DNA of 64,000 nucleotides from Unio delphinus (taxonomy: Eukaryota; Mollusca; Bivalvia; Unionida; Unionidae). Position numbers and translations under genes: made by a program. The stretch lies in assembly GCA_029339505.1 (NCBI GenBank), contig JAQISU010000169.1, forward strand, positions 7,556,001-7,620,000, given 5' to 3'. Below are positions 18,715 through 28,211 of this stretch, piece after piece. The notes under the pieces are model-generated. The model had not been told where the DNA came from. It made no database searches and saw only the letters and a list, made by a program, of their open reading frames with translations. How positions within the stretch are numbered: the first letter of the stretch is position 1; each line of letters begins with the position of its first letter.

Positions 18715-19239
18715 ATGTCATATAGTGTTATTAGTGTTACGTTAACTCCCGGTCAATTAAAAAAATTGCAATCAGAATCGGCTAAGCGATGTGGAACCAC
18801 AATCACGTTGAAACCCAACCAAATGACTGGTGGTGCAAATAAACTATCGCTGACAACTCGTCAAATAAAACATTTCAATGATGCACTTGCAGCCAAAAAA
18901 GGTGTTCAGATTACTCTTTCTGCGGCTGCTATCAAAAATATGATTAAAACAGGCGGTATATTTCCGTTGTTAGCTGCGATTCCAGCATTGATTGCAGCAG
19001 CAGCCCCAGCGGTGGCTAAAGCGGCAGCGTTAGGAGCCGTTGGTACTGCAGCAGGAATGGCACTAAAGAAGGCAACTGGGAAAGGATATAAAAAAAAGGG
19101 AAAGGGTCTAAGACTACCAGGAACCCCGTATTCGTGGTACAGCGGAAGATCCGTGAACGGATTGGGTCTAAGACTACCAGGAACCCCGTATTCGTGGTAC
19201 AGCGGAAAGGGTCTAAGACTACCAGGAACGATTTATTAA
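18715..19239 (+). CDS. Virion core protein, pX-like, with LPGTP repeats
   Basis: A 174-aa protein of a type common in Polintons: an N-terminal segment SVTLTPGQLKKLQ with a similar second unit TTRQIKHFNDALAAKKGVQI, then a long Ala/Gly/Ile-rich hydrophobic stretch (about residues 78-118, GGIFPLLAAIPALI...), a Lys-rich patch, and a C-terminus with the unit RLPGTPYSWYSG twice and a partial third copy. Related proteins are likened to adenovirus core protein X and are thought to be cleaved by the virion protease and to act on DNA or membranes. The repeat motif recurs at the start of the phospholipase frame (KLPGTPWAKYPG). The protease gene follows directly. Confidence 0.8.
   Translation: MSYSVISVTLTPGQLKKLQSESAKRCGTTITLKPNQMTGGANKLSLTTRQIKHFNDALAAKKGVQITLSAAAIKNMIKTGGIFPLLAAIPALIAAAAPAVAKAAALGAVGTAAGMALKKATGKGYKKKGKGLRLPGTPYSWYSGRSVNGLGLRLPGTPYSWYSGKGLRLPGTIY
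19104..19229 (+). repeat. Tandem repeat encoding LPGTP units
   Basis: GGGTCTAAGACTACCAGGAA begins at 19104, 19164 and 19209 (spacing 60 then 45 bp). The first two units are identical over about 43 bp and the third is truncated by the stop codon. Confidence 0.9.
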
Positions 19240-19253
19240 TTCAGAAATCTTCG

Positions 19254-19700
19254 ATGGTTCCCATGTCCAATTTTGATTTAATGGATGCGGCTAAAAAACT
19301 CGCGATTAAAAACTTCAGAGGTGTCTTTATGAAAGATCAATTACCACATCAACCAAACAGCGTTGAAACCGGAATCATTAATTTAGATAACAGCACCGGA
19401 CCTGGAACTCACTGGGTTGCATACGCTATTGATCCACGTGGGATTGTTTATTTCGATTCATATGGATTAGCCCCACCAAAAGAGTTTATGCGGTATATAA
19501 AAACCCTTCCAATGAAGACTTGGTATTCTACGCTACCAACACAAACGATGATTGACCCACCAATATGTGGCAGCGAAGTATTAAATGTCCTTGACGCTAT
19601 TTCTAACTCCTTGAGTAACCCAAGCGGAAAACCACCACATATTGTCGTAAATGACTACACCAGCAATCGCTTTTTAGAGAGAGAAAGAGTTTTACAATAA
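19254..19700 (+). CDS. Adenain-like cysteine protease
   Basis: A 148-aa (from 19254; 145 aa from Met 19263) maturation protease of the adenovirus type that cleaves capsid and core precursors in the virion. Catalytic residues are in the expected order: His53 in GTHW, Asp68 in FDSYG, a Gln at 97 and Cys105 in PICGSEVL. The Gln-to-Cys distance is 8 rather than the 7 I recall for adenain, and the usual second Cys after CG is absent. The open frame extends upstream to a GTG, but that part overlaps the core gene in another frame and looks non-coding. Length fits Polinton proteases, which are shorter than adenain. Confidence 0.9.
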   Translation: MVPMSNFDLMDAAKKLAIKNFRGVFMKDQLPHQPNSVETGIINLDNSTGPGTHWVAYAIDPRGIVYFDSYGLAPPKEFMRYIKTLPMKTWYSTLPTQTMIDPPICGSEVLNVLDAISNSLSNPSGKPPHIVVNDYTSNRFLERERVLQ

Positions 19701-19701
19701 C

Positions 19702-20097
19702 ATGATTGATATTTGGGGGAGATCTTTGAAACCCAAACCCGATGGCACTGCACCACCTGATTCTGTCAAGGATATAACAAAAAAAATTAAAGATGAAATC
19801 GCTGAGACGTTGAACTTAACAAATGTTGATCCTAATGAAATAGTTGTATTTCAGGACAAACAGGGTAAATTGAAATCTAGTAATATTTCTCTGGATGATA
19901 TTTTAGTTAAACAACGAAACGCAATCGAGGATACTATCGCGTTATTTTCCGATCAGGGTAAATTGAAAACCAGTAATATTTCTCTGGATGATATTTTAGT
20001 TAAACAACAAAACGCAATCGAGGATACTATCGCGTTATTTTCCGATCAGGTAAACTCAAACCGGGTGTACTCGTTTCGACGATTACAGATCGATTAA
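19702..20097 (+). CDS. Fibre-like repeat protein, 5' part, frameshifted
   Basis: The first 115 or so residues run from MIDIWGRSL through a helical DITKKIKDEIAETLNL segment into two 31-aa repeats with the pattern GKLK-SNISLDDILVKQ-NAIEDTIALFSDQ. The third repeat begins at 20047, but its DNA reads CAGGTAAA where the other two read CAGGGTAAA. The missing G throws the frame out, and translation ends 17 codons later at 20097. The gene follows the protease after 1 nt. A repeat-rich shaft followed by a Ser-rich beta-type domain suggests a fibre or spike, but I do not recognise the family. Confidence 0.65.
   Translation: MIDIWGRSLKPKPDGTAPPDSVKDITKKIKDEIAETLNLTNVDPNEIVVFQDKQGKLKSSNISLDDILVKQRNAIEDTIALFSDQGKLKTSNISLDDILVKQQNAIEDTIALFSDQVNSNRVYSFRRLQID
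19861..20060 (+). repeat. 93-bp tandem repeat in the fibre-like gene
   Basis: Units begin at 19861, 19954 and 20047, exactly 93 bp apart. The first two are nearly identical over full length. The third keeps only its first bases and lacks one G. Confidence 0.92.
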
Positions 20098-20645
20098 AAC
20101 CTCTCAACGATGAGTTAAACAATTCTCTGGCTGTACTAAAAATACTTGAATCTAAAATTGAAGATAACGGAAAACAGTTTATATCATTTCGTAGAAATAT
20201 CATTGATAAATTTATTGGAACCCAGTTGGATAAAATTGAAATAAAACTCCCTGATATTAAAAAATCCATCGATGAGACGAAAACTTTCATCGAAGCCGTC
20301 AAAGGTGATTTTTCGAGGATGATAACAATCATTGAAAAAACAAAAATTCCTCATGAGAAAACCAATAACGTAGTAGATACAATCCAACACGGATCATTTG
20401 AGTGGACACCTGCAAACAACAAATTAGATATCACAGCTACTATCAAGGGTATTTATCGATTAACGCTGGTAGCACCAATTCAATTTAATATATCATCGTC
20501 GAGTTCATCCGGGGTCAACAATACGATTTCAACGATCATCGACAAGGATAAAACTGAACGGTTAACGATAAAAGCCGATGATAAAAGTTTGGCTAAGGCA
20601 TCAGTAACATGGTATCTGGAATTCGTAGCGGATTTAAGTAAATAA
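20049..20645 (+). pseudogene. Fibre-like repeat protein, 3' part after the 1-base deletion
   Basis: Continuation of the 19702 gene in the -1 frame. It has a degenerate third repeat (GKLKPGV), long helical coiled-coil-like segments (about 20100-20340), then a C-terminal domain rich in Ser, Thr and beta-branched residues (FEWTPANNKLDITATIKG, then SSSSSSG) ending in WYLEFVADLSK. The segment has its own ATG only at 20226, which would drop the start of the coiled coil. The frame join is certain from the internal repeat; whether the deletion is real or an assembly error is open. The layout is like a trimeric fibre with shaft and head, by inference only. Confidence 0.65.
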
Positions 20646-20700
20646 CTAAATCGTTCGGATTTCACAATTGAAAACGCTAGTGTTTTTAAAATAAACAACA

Positions 20701-21249
20701 ATGACTTTGTCATCGACGCAATGTCGCTATGATCAGGTCAGAGAATTTCAAAATAGACTCAAAACCCTCACTGAGGAATATCAAATAAAAATAAAAAAAT
20801 ACCGACGAAGAATCACCGCAATTGATGTTATTATATACTCGGTGTCAAGCGTTCTCACTGGTGCCGGAATAATACTTGCATCGGTTACAATGATTGCCCC
20901 GGTCGTAGTTCCAATTTGCATTTCTGCGGTGGCTACAATCGGGGGTATATCAACCGGGATAGCAAAAAAGATATCATCATGCAGCCAGAGTAAACTGCAG
21001 AATTACTTACTTCAATTTCATATTGCATCAACCGCATACTCGCAATTATCATTGATGATATCGTCGTCACTCGACAATACGATTATATCAGATAGTGAAT
21101 TCTCAGCGATGGTCAGTATTTTTGATTCCGCGATATCGAAATTAGAGCGACAACATGAGTATAATAACAATGACAACACCGATGGAATCAGAAAACACGA
21201 ACCCAAAAAACAAAATGATCTCAATAATATCAACATTACCAGATTGTGA
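20701..21249 (+). CDS. Polinton membrane protein, 182 aa
   Basis: An N-terminal charged helix (CRYDQVREFQNRLKTLTEEY, then basic KIKKYRRR to residue 38) leads into a long hydrophobic Gly/Ala/Val region (about residues 41-85) that could form two membrane passes, then a basic helix and a polar C-terminus. This layout, with an ISD-EF motif after the membrane part (residues 128-134), matches a protein I know from other Polintons, of unproven role. Its C-terminal 50 codons overlap the start of a spare copy of the penton N-terminus, because the overlap region has been duplicated in tandem (21091-21412). A GATTTCA word (20658-20664) and a near-copy of the AAACGCTAGCGTTT palindrome lie just upstream. 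Confidence 0.75.
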   Translation: MTLSSTQCRYDQVREFQNRLKTLTEEYQIKIKKYRRRITAIDVIIYSVSSVLTGAGIILASVTMIAPVVVPICISAVATIGGISTGIAKKISSCSQSKLQNYLLQFHIASTAYSQLSLMISSSLDNTIISDSEFSAMVSIFDSAISKLERQHEYNNNDNTDGIRKHEPKKQNDLNNINITRL

Positions 21250-21412
21250 GTTCTCAGTGATGGTCAGTATTTATGATTCCTCGATACCAAAATTAGAAAT
21301 AAATCATGAGTATAATGACGACACAGATGGAATTACTTCAACAAGTAGTGGAGAACACGAACCCAGTACAAACGAGTATGATATCAATAACATCTACGAA
21401 ACCCGAGTTTAG
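21091..21412 (+). repeat. 151-bp tandem duplication of a gene overlap
   Basis: GA(T)AGTGAATTCTCAG at 21091 and GATTGTGAGTTCTCAG at 21242 begin two diverged copies. Copy 1 holds the working C-terminus and stop (21249) of the membrane protein plus a stranded penton-like start (ATG 21155). Copy 2 holds a stranded copy of the membrane protein C-terminus, ending at 21412, and the working penton start (ATG 21306). The 21155-21412 frame is a by-product chimera of the two stranded pieces. Confidence 0.85.
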
Positions 21413-22664
21413 TGTGAATTTCCCCTCTCCGGTTCCTGTGAGCGAAATCGCGCTAGCAAAACTACGAATGTATCACAGTTGGCCTAATATTAGATCGGTA
21501 GCATTTGGTGGTCAACAACCCAATAATTCACTGGTGTTCTCGTATAAGAATAAAGACGACGGTACCCCAGACTGGAACGTCGTTTCCATACCAACTGGGT
21601 CATACCAAATAGAACAAATCAATAATGAATTCGCGCGTAGAATAAAATCGATTACTGGAGTAGAGTCAAAAATCGCTATAACAGTTCATGAACCGACGCT
21701 ATCATCCGCCATTGAAATAAACTCAGAAGAATATGTCGTAGATATCTATCAAAGCTCAATAAGAACCGTACTAGGATGGCCTGAATTACCACCCCAGAGT
21801 AAAACTCTGGAGGAAACCGTTGATTTACCAGAACCAAAAAAATCTGATTATATCACAGATAGGATAAAACCTGATAATCCAGTAAAAAGCTATAGCGATT
21901 ACAGGGTTGCTAGAGATTTTTTTAATAAGGGAGGGAAATATCTTGTTGTTAGCGAACTTAAAATCAATAAAAATTTCACAGCAATGAATAATATTTTTTC
22001 ACTGTTGTTAATACCTCTTAAATCCGGCTCTCTTACCCGAGATGAATTTATCAGCGTCGTAGAAACATGTAACAAAATTATCGACGATATGGAAAAATTT
22101 AATTCACAAATTATTCAAGAGGTATTGGATGACAGTAATCCTGAAACAATAACAATTTTTGCAGAAGGCAGGGGCATCCCCGTCAAGGATATTCCAACAG
22201 TCAAACTAACAGGATATAACGTACCAGAACTAAAAAAATCTCTCAACGATGCTATCGATGTTGGTTTTAAAATAATTCATGACGCATGGAAAAAAACAAC
22301 ATCACCGGAAATAAAAATCCTCAAACATAATAATGACCCAGATGGTGGCGGTAGGCATATCGCTCCGTTCAACGTGAATATTTCTTCGGTGATTGCGCTC
22401 AATTTAGTGTGTGATGTTATCGAAGGAAGCTATCAAATTAATCTCGAACGATCAAATCAAGCTCAGCAAGGATATATTCTTTATTCATTTGCACCAACAG
22501 CTCCTCCAGGATTTTTAATAATTGAAAACCCAATTAATCCTGTCTATATGCGATGCCATAATAATTCATTAACCAGAATTAATTTCAAACTCACCGACCA
22601 GTCAAATAATCTGATTGATTTACAAGAAGAGGTGTTAGCGATTAGTCTGTTTGTGAAATCCTAA
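21306..22664 (+). CDS. Minor capsid (penton) protein, single jelly roll
   Basis: A 452-aa protein that would form the capsid vertices. The N-terminal 60 residues are variable. They are followed by beta-rich stretches typical of Polinton pentons (KLRMYHSWPNI near residue 50; SLVFSYKN; then a TGSYQIEQINNEF segment) and the characteristic C-terminus FKLTDQSNNLIDLQEEV---SLFVKS. A charged insert (about residues 165-300) is longer than I would expect. The ATG at 21306 lies in the second copy of a tandem duplication, so the start is inherited from that event. The stop is 10 bp before the right TIR. No defect seen. Confidence 0.88.
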   Translation: MSIMTTQMELLQQVVENTNPVQTSMISITSTKPEFSVNFPSPVPVSEIALAKLRMYHSWPNIRSVAFGGQQPNNSLVFSYKNKDDGTPDWNVVSIPTGSYQIEQINNEFARRIKSITGVESKIAITVHEPTLSSAIEINSEEYVVDIYQSSIRTVLGWPELPPQSKTLEETVDLPEPKKSDYITDRIKPDNPVKSYSDYRVARDFFNKGGKYLVVSELKINKNFTAMNNIFSLLLIPLKSGSLTRDEFISVVETCNKIIDDMEKFNSQIIQEVLDDSNPETITIFAEGRGIPVKDIPTVKLTGYNVPELKKSLNDAIDVGFKIIHDAWKKTTSPEIKILKHNNDPDGGGRHIAPFNVNISSVIALNLVCDVIEGSYQINLERSNQAQQGYILYSFAPTAPPGFLIIENPINPVYMRCHNNSLTRINFKLTDQSNNLIDLQEEVLAISLFVKS

Positions 22665-22674
22665 AGACTTGATC

Positions 22675-22932
22675 AAATCATTTATTATTTTTTGTTAACC
22701 TGTAGCAGCAGAGAGGGTGGATGACCACATCGTTGCGAGCAAAATTGATTAAAAAATCGTAAAATATCCGTTTTTGCAAAAATGGAGACTTTTTTTTTGG
22801 TTAAATGAGATTTTGTTGGAAGTCTTATTTTTTGTCTGAAAACGTAGTGTGTAGGCCATTTTTTGTTCGGAAACGTTATCTGGAAGCCTTATTTTTGCTT
22901 GAAATCGTGGTCTGTTCACCCTCTCTGCTGCT
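22675..22932 (-). repeat. Right terminal inverted repeat, 258 bp
   Basis: Reverse complement of the left TIR. Its inner edge lies 10 bp after the penton gene stop. It includes the nested 16-bp inverted pair at its outer end and at about 22704-22719. Confidence 0.96.
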
Positions 22933-22937
22933 CGTGT
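22933..22937. repeat. Right target-site duplication CGTGT
   Basis: Direct repeat of 8178-8182, immediately outside the right TIR. Confidence 0.7.
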
Positions 22938-23329
22938 GCTAAAAACCAATATATTGGTAATGTTGATGCACGACTTTCAGATTGAAACAAATGCAACTAA
23001 ATCATTTTGGAAAATTACAAAATCACTTTTGAAATAAATGCATCCTTAACATTCTCCTCCATCACTTGTATACACAATAAATAAAGCTTTATTTTGCAGT
23101 TATACAGAAAGGGAAAATGCTAACCTATTCAGTTATTATTTTACGTCAGTTTCAACTATTGATGATATTGTTTATCTCCTTATTTTTCAGAAAACAATTC
23201 AACGATACCCTAAACGAAATTACCATCACTTAAAAAGAAACTAAACATATATATTTTATTTCTATCAGTAAATCCACTGGGCATGAGAACATCAGTGAAA
23301 CGATACGAACAGCAGAAACAAATTTCCAG
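22938..23329. other. Host DNA right of the Polinton
   Basis: AT-rich, no gene recognised; leads into a LINE relic. Confidence 0.4.
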
Positions 23330-23930
23330 CTAATAGAAAACTTGAACATATGTTTCCCATTCCTAAAAGGTGATTTACACGAGGTTGCCAAGTATAGACA
23401 AAGGTATCTACTTTGCTGTGTCGCGCATATCTTTGAAAGATTCATTTTTAAACAAATATATTACGTTTACAAAAGCCGTCTTATTTTACAATTATCAATC
23501 AAGATGCCTTCCTGGCCACTCCACTGTTCCACTGTTTTTCAACTTAATGAAATATACAATACTATATGCAAGTCACTAGAACTATCTGAAAATTCTTGTC
23601 TTGTGTTGTTTTTTTTATTATCTATCTCAAGGTTTTGATCGGGTCTGCCACATATGCTTATGTTTTAAATTGAAAGAATACGATGTTTCATATAATCTGA
23701 TAAAATAGCCTGAAAGCTTTCTTAGTAATAGAAAACAAATGGTCCTTTTGCACGATACACATTCTCGAGAAAATGATTATAAATGATGGTGTGCCATAAG
23801 GATCCGTGCTTGGGACTTTCTTGTTTTTAATTATGTAAACGTTATTACGGATGGTGTGAGCTCTCTCACTAGTCTTTTTGCAGATGGCCCATCTCTGTAC
23901 TATTCATCCTCTTAATGTGCTGAAATATAG
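23330..23930 (+). pseudogene. LINE reverse transcriptase relic (Jockey/CR1-like)
   Basis: Broken + strand frames read, in order, like a non-LTR RT: KGDLHEVAKYR, CCVAHIFERFIFKQIY, LPGHSTV, SLE-SENSCLV, FDRVCH, SNRKQMVLLHD, a weak GVP-GS/RAW-FLVFNYVN block, and finally LTSLFADGPSLYYSS in place of FADDTSL. The active-site second Asp is lost and stops separate the pieces. It is 5'-truncated, with no endonuclease visible. Confidence 0.7.
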
Positions 23931-25280
23931 CTGGTCATGAATAATTAAGCCTATTAGAAAGTACAACTCTTACGTAATACACCAATCACAGCTATTGTTG
24001 TTCTCTATTTCTAAATTCAAGGTTCCCTACACCTTAAGCTCCGCCCATCTGGGGTTGTACAATTGGTGTGGTTATATCTAGCATGCCTTACTGTGCTTTT
24101 TTTTTAAAAAAAAGTGTTTTTGTTCAAATATCGTATCAAGTAATTGTCTAGTTTTATTAATCGAAACATATTTATTATTCTTACTAGACTAGGACATCAT
24201 ATACGTTCAATAAAAGCTGATCTTTACCGTAATCAAATTGTTCATTCCGGTGGAATTGAAACCACCATGCATTTCTTTCTTGTTCTGTCCCAAGTATAGC
24301 AGACATCGAACAGAGATGATGAGAAAAATCTCAGAGTGCTGTTTTGAATTTTATACAATTCCTTAAAATGTATGATAGTCGACCGGTCCAACAGCATTGC
24401 ATTCCCCCGTTAGCACTACCGCCGTTGCAGCTTATGCATTGGCTAATGCAGTCGTGTGACCGCGTGTACATGTAGGGTTTTTAACTTCAAGCAAAGTTGT
24501 AGAAATTATCTGACAGACGTTTCCTCTATGACGAAATAAAACGTACATAGGAACAGAGTTCGAAAGTCTAAAAATCTCATTCATGTCTTGACTGTGTGTT
24601 TATACACTGGATTACGAATGGGGGGCAAAATACACCGATTAAAAGGAAAACACCGACTCTATAAGATTTCATTAAATCTAAAGCAATGCAAGCAGTTTAA
24701 CATTCTTCAGGCCGTAACGAAACGAAAACGGTTATGGATATATTTTATCAAGATTCATCCATTGTGTGGATCGTATGGAAAATTGCTTGCAGGATCTACA
24801 TGGTGATAAACTACTCTTTAGGGATTTTGTTAGGCGTACAAGTAATTGACTTGAAAGATGTAAACTGCTCTTTACAATATAAACTTTGTCTTCGTAAGAT
24901 AATGCAAAATAAAATCAATTTTATCCATTGAAATATTTGGACTTCACTGTATTGTAGGATTGACATTATTGTATACGTTTTACCACTCTTTCTGTTTAAA
25001 CTAGGATTATGTTCAATAAATGTAAGAACGATTATTTTTTTACTCTGTTTTTGTCTGTCTGCTTATAAAAACTTTGCCACCAACATTCAAAATTAAAACT
25101 GTCCATTTTAACCATACAGCTGTCGAGAGTAATGCAGCTTGATTTGGGTCATATATATATATTTGTCAAACAAGTTACACTGCGTATAAGTGTTCGATGA
25201 ATGTTAGTGAAACATGACTTAAGTTTCATAAGATAAAATAAAATAGTCAGCCTAATATAATGATACTAATTTTATGCTAA
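23931..25280. other. Intergenic DNA, nothing recognised
   Basis: No exon, RNA gene or classifiable transposon seen; only short spurious frames. Confidence 0.4.
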
Positions 25281-25287
25281 TAAGTTG

Positions 25288-25326
25288 CACACACACACAC
25301 ACACACACACACACGCGCGCGCGCGT
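25288..25326. repeat. (CA)n-(CG)n dinucleotide tract
   Basis: About 13 CA units pass into about five CG units, an alternating purine-pyrimidine tract of the type able to adopt Z-DNA. Confidence 0.9.
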
Positions 25327-25629
25327 GATAGTGCAGCTAGAGAAGAAAATAGTAAAGACGTACATGTAGTTGGTGTCGGATATCATAAGCTCTCCACTTT
25401 TGCATCAAGAGCAATTGCCAGCAATAACAAGCCGGCTTGTGGATCTTGAATGCCGGCGGCCCGAAACTGAAGTGAGACGATAAATTTTGGCGCAGCAGTT
25501 GACCCCAGACCTGTTAGCTTAATTACTAGGATATCTCGAATGATTAACCGTATCGACGTCATGTAAAGCTCCCGTTTGAAGCCTATAGAGGGCTTTCTAA
25601 TGTTTTGAAACCCATTCCATGTTCAAGGT

Positions 25630-25842
25630 CCGTATTTTCAGCACAAGACAGGCTATAACGGTGAAGGAAGAACCAGGGTGAACTCCGTAAAGAACCACCG
25701 ACCCACAAGAAGCTACTGGCAAGCTTTCTCACATACCCACATTGGCCGAACCCGAGACTCGAACCCACGCAGACAGAGGAGAGATGTCAGTGATCCGTAA
25801 CGGTGAGCGCTTTAGACCACTCGTCCACCTCCTCTCACTGTG
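25630..25842 (-). mobile_element. tRNA-derived SINE, family A, minus strand
   Basis: On the minus strand a tRNA-like head (GGTGGACGAGTGGTCTAAAG as A-box region and GGGTTCGAGTCTCGGG as B box) is followed by the family body GTGAGAAAGCTTGCCAGTAG, then GGGTCGGTGGTTCTT and a GTGCTGAAAATAC tail. The same body occurs near 41052, 45645, 53470 and 57262. This is the best preserved head of the family in the window. It abuts the ACAT microsatellite at its 5' side. Confidence 0.75.
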
Positions 25843-25848
25843 TTTTAC

Positions 25849-25965
25849 ATACATACGTACATACATACATACATGCATGCATGCATGCATACATACATAC
25901 ATACATACATACATACATACATACATACATACATACATACATACATACATACATACATACATACA
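25849..25965. repeat. (ACAT)n tetranucleotide microsatellite
   Basis: About 29 units of ACAT with a short internal GCAT variant block at 25873-25889. Confidence 0.95.
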
Positions 25966-27042
25966 ATAGTTTTTGCATCTAGAATCCATGAGCCTCTTGC
26001 TCAACACTGACTGATTGTTACGGGTATATTCAGTTGCTCATGTGATTTCTATGCGCTTGTGACAAGTTGCTTGCATAAATAGAACGTCAACAGCAGTATG
26101 TTTTTGTATGTTTGGTAAGCAGCATGATGCCCCAGTGCTAAGGGTAACTATAAATTGTCACAATGCAGACATTGTAGAGATATGACTGAATTTTTTTTAA
26201 GCTACGCTTAAATTCCTCATCACACACTATGAAAAGTTTCTTATTTTAAAGAAGACTTGAAAAACATTACAGATAAGGTTTCTACAGACGATTTATATAT
26301 TCTGCCCGAAACATTATCATTCTTCATTCAGTATATTTACCGTTCCTTTAATAATTCATTTGCGAACTATGGGAGCAAATGAAGTTGAAGTTGCTAACTC
26401 AAGAAAAAGCTATAAGAAAAGTGCTTGATATTAGTGGACATTTTCTGCCTGATTATCTAGGTGTAATTGTCCGTTGATTAGCACAAAAAGAAAGGGTTGG
26501 TCACCGATCACTGGGCGGCGATTGCGCAAGCCTGTCACGTGACTGTCGTATATGCTGATACAGTATCAGATTACCTTTACCCTCTAATTTGATTTTAAAA
26601 AATACATTTCGTGATTAACAAATATCGATTTTAAAATTGTATAATAACAATAGAGTTCAGATTGGTACCTATATTACTTTAAAGGCACATGTCAGTGTTA
26701 TTATGTCACGTGATAAGATGGTTTATGAAACGCTGAAAAACGCACTTTTAGCGAGAAAAATACCATTTTGAACAATCTTTAACAAAAAACAGACCCATCG
26801 CACACAGCCGTATATTCGAAAGTGGTAGTACAGACTAATCATGACATAATTTGAAAGAACTAAGTTGGGCCGTTAATGCGCTCTATATCATAATTAAAGA
26901 TACTTGTTTTTCATTGATCATCCAAAGGTCACAAAGGCGACCTAAAGTTATACATTTTTCAAGTAAACTTGAAGAAAAATATGAGTATTCAATCTTAAGT
27001 AGGTTAGGGAATGTGAATAAATTAGGTCTACGTGTTTTACGC

Positions 27043-27046
<4 letters not shown>

Positions 27047-27077
<31 letters not shown>
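27047..27077. repeat. (TG)n microsatellite
   Basis: About 15 TG units. Confidence 0.9.
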
Positions 27078-28142
27078 ACGTACATCACATTGTTTTCATC
27101 TGCACGTTTCACCCATACATTCTTTTATTCATACATTTAATCCTACACACAAGCATTCATGTATACGAATTCGTCTTACGTACTTCTTTCTTTCTTATCT
27201 AGCTGCCCACATAGGATATACATTTCAATTATTGATTTTGGTGTCTAAATGATACACAGATCTTTTTATTGATTTTAAATGATACACACGATATCTATTT
27301 CCTTTCGTTCCATTTATTTGACAATTATCACTTAATTTCCGTAATGCATATAAGATTGATTTTTCAACAATTATATAGACAATTATCTGAAACAGAACTA
27401 GCTGGAATATGAGTCTCTGATATTTTAGAAGTATCACGTGTGACCTTTAGTAGTTCTTGCTGCTGATATATGACCCAAATACTAAGATTTTAACTATAAC
27501 AGTCAATATAATTCCTCTGTTAAATGGAACAAACAACATCCTATCAACCTGCCTTGAAAAGAAATTTCTTTTTGTGAATTACAATCACATATATAAATAG
27601 CTTCCACTATTCTACAATCGGTAATTAATATACAAATAAAACACGTTCGTTATCTCCCAACGAGAACAATGCTGGACAAAATGATAGACCACTCTCCTTG
27701 CTAATGGATCGAAACCAAAACCATCATTTGTTGCATAGCAAACATTCCTGGAACACTTTCAACACTACTGCATAGAAACAAAAAGCACCATTTGTTGCAT
27801 GGCAACATTTCTGGAACAATTTCACTACTACTTCATAGCAACAAGCCTAACTCTTTATATAGTTAATAAAAGCAACAATCTCGATGCAGATTTGCGATGG
27901 ATTTTTGATGGGATAAAATGATAGTCAAAGTTAGTTCTGATATAAAACAATATTAAAGAAAATACTGTTGTTGATTGACTGTTTCAAGCATCAGAATAAA
28001 TATCTTACCGTGTTTTTAGGAATGATTCTGATGTAAAGAACGTTGACATTAGCAACACCAGTCCAGACATTAAGACAGTCAAAACTGTTAAGAGCATATA
28101 GAGAGAATCAGATAATGGATACGGATAAAAAGCGTGAATTTT

Positions 28143-28144
<2 letters not shown>

Positions 28145-28208
<64 letters not shown>
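28145..28208. repeat. (GA)n microsatellite
   Basis: About 31 uninterrupted GA units; a second long GA tract lies about 370 bp away. Confidence 0.95.

Positions 28209-28211
<3 letters not shown>

Larger units (their letters stand above)
8183..22932. mobile_element. Polinton/Maverick (adintovirus-like) element, complete
   Basis: This 14,750-bp element begins AGCAGCAG and ends CTGCTGCT inside 258-bp inverted repeats, matching the AG...CT termini of Polintons. It carries the full Polinton set: protein-primed DNA polymerase B, retrovirus-like integrase, FtsK/HerA-type packaging ATPase, adenain-like protease, double-jelly-roll major capsid protein and single-jelly-roll penton protein, plus small virion proteins. 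The polymerase and ATPase are on the - strand and almost everything else is on the + strand. Identical TIRs argue for recent insertion, yet four reading frames are interrupted (9265-9273, 14878, 16211-16217, 20049-20050). Gene content and termini are seen directly. That it forms, or once formed, virions is inference from family knowledge. Confidence 0.97.

Noticed and set aside
19134..19253. Upstream extension of the protease from a GTG
   Set aside because: It reads the core gene's LPGTP repeats in another frame; protease homology begins at about 19254-19263.
21155..21412. 85-codon ORF between the membrane and penton genes
   Set aside because: It is a chimera of the two orphan halves of the 151-bp duplication, not an independent gene.
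25742..26007. ORFs across the ACAT array on both strands
   Set aside because: Pure microsatellite translation.
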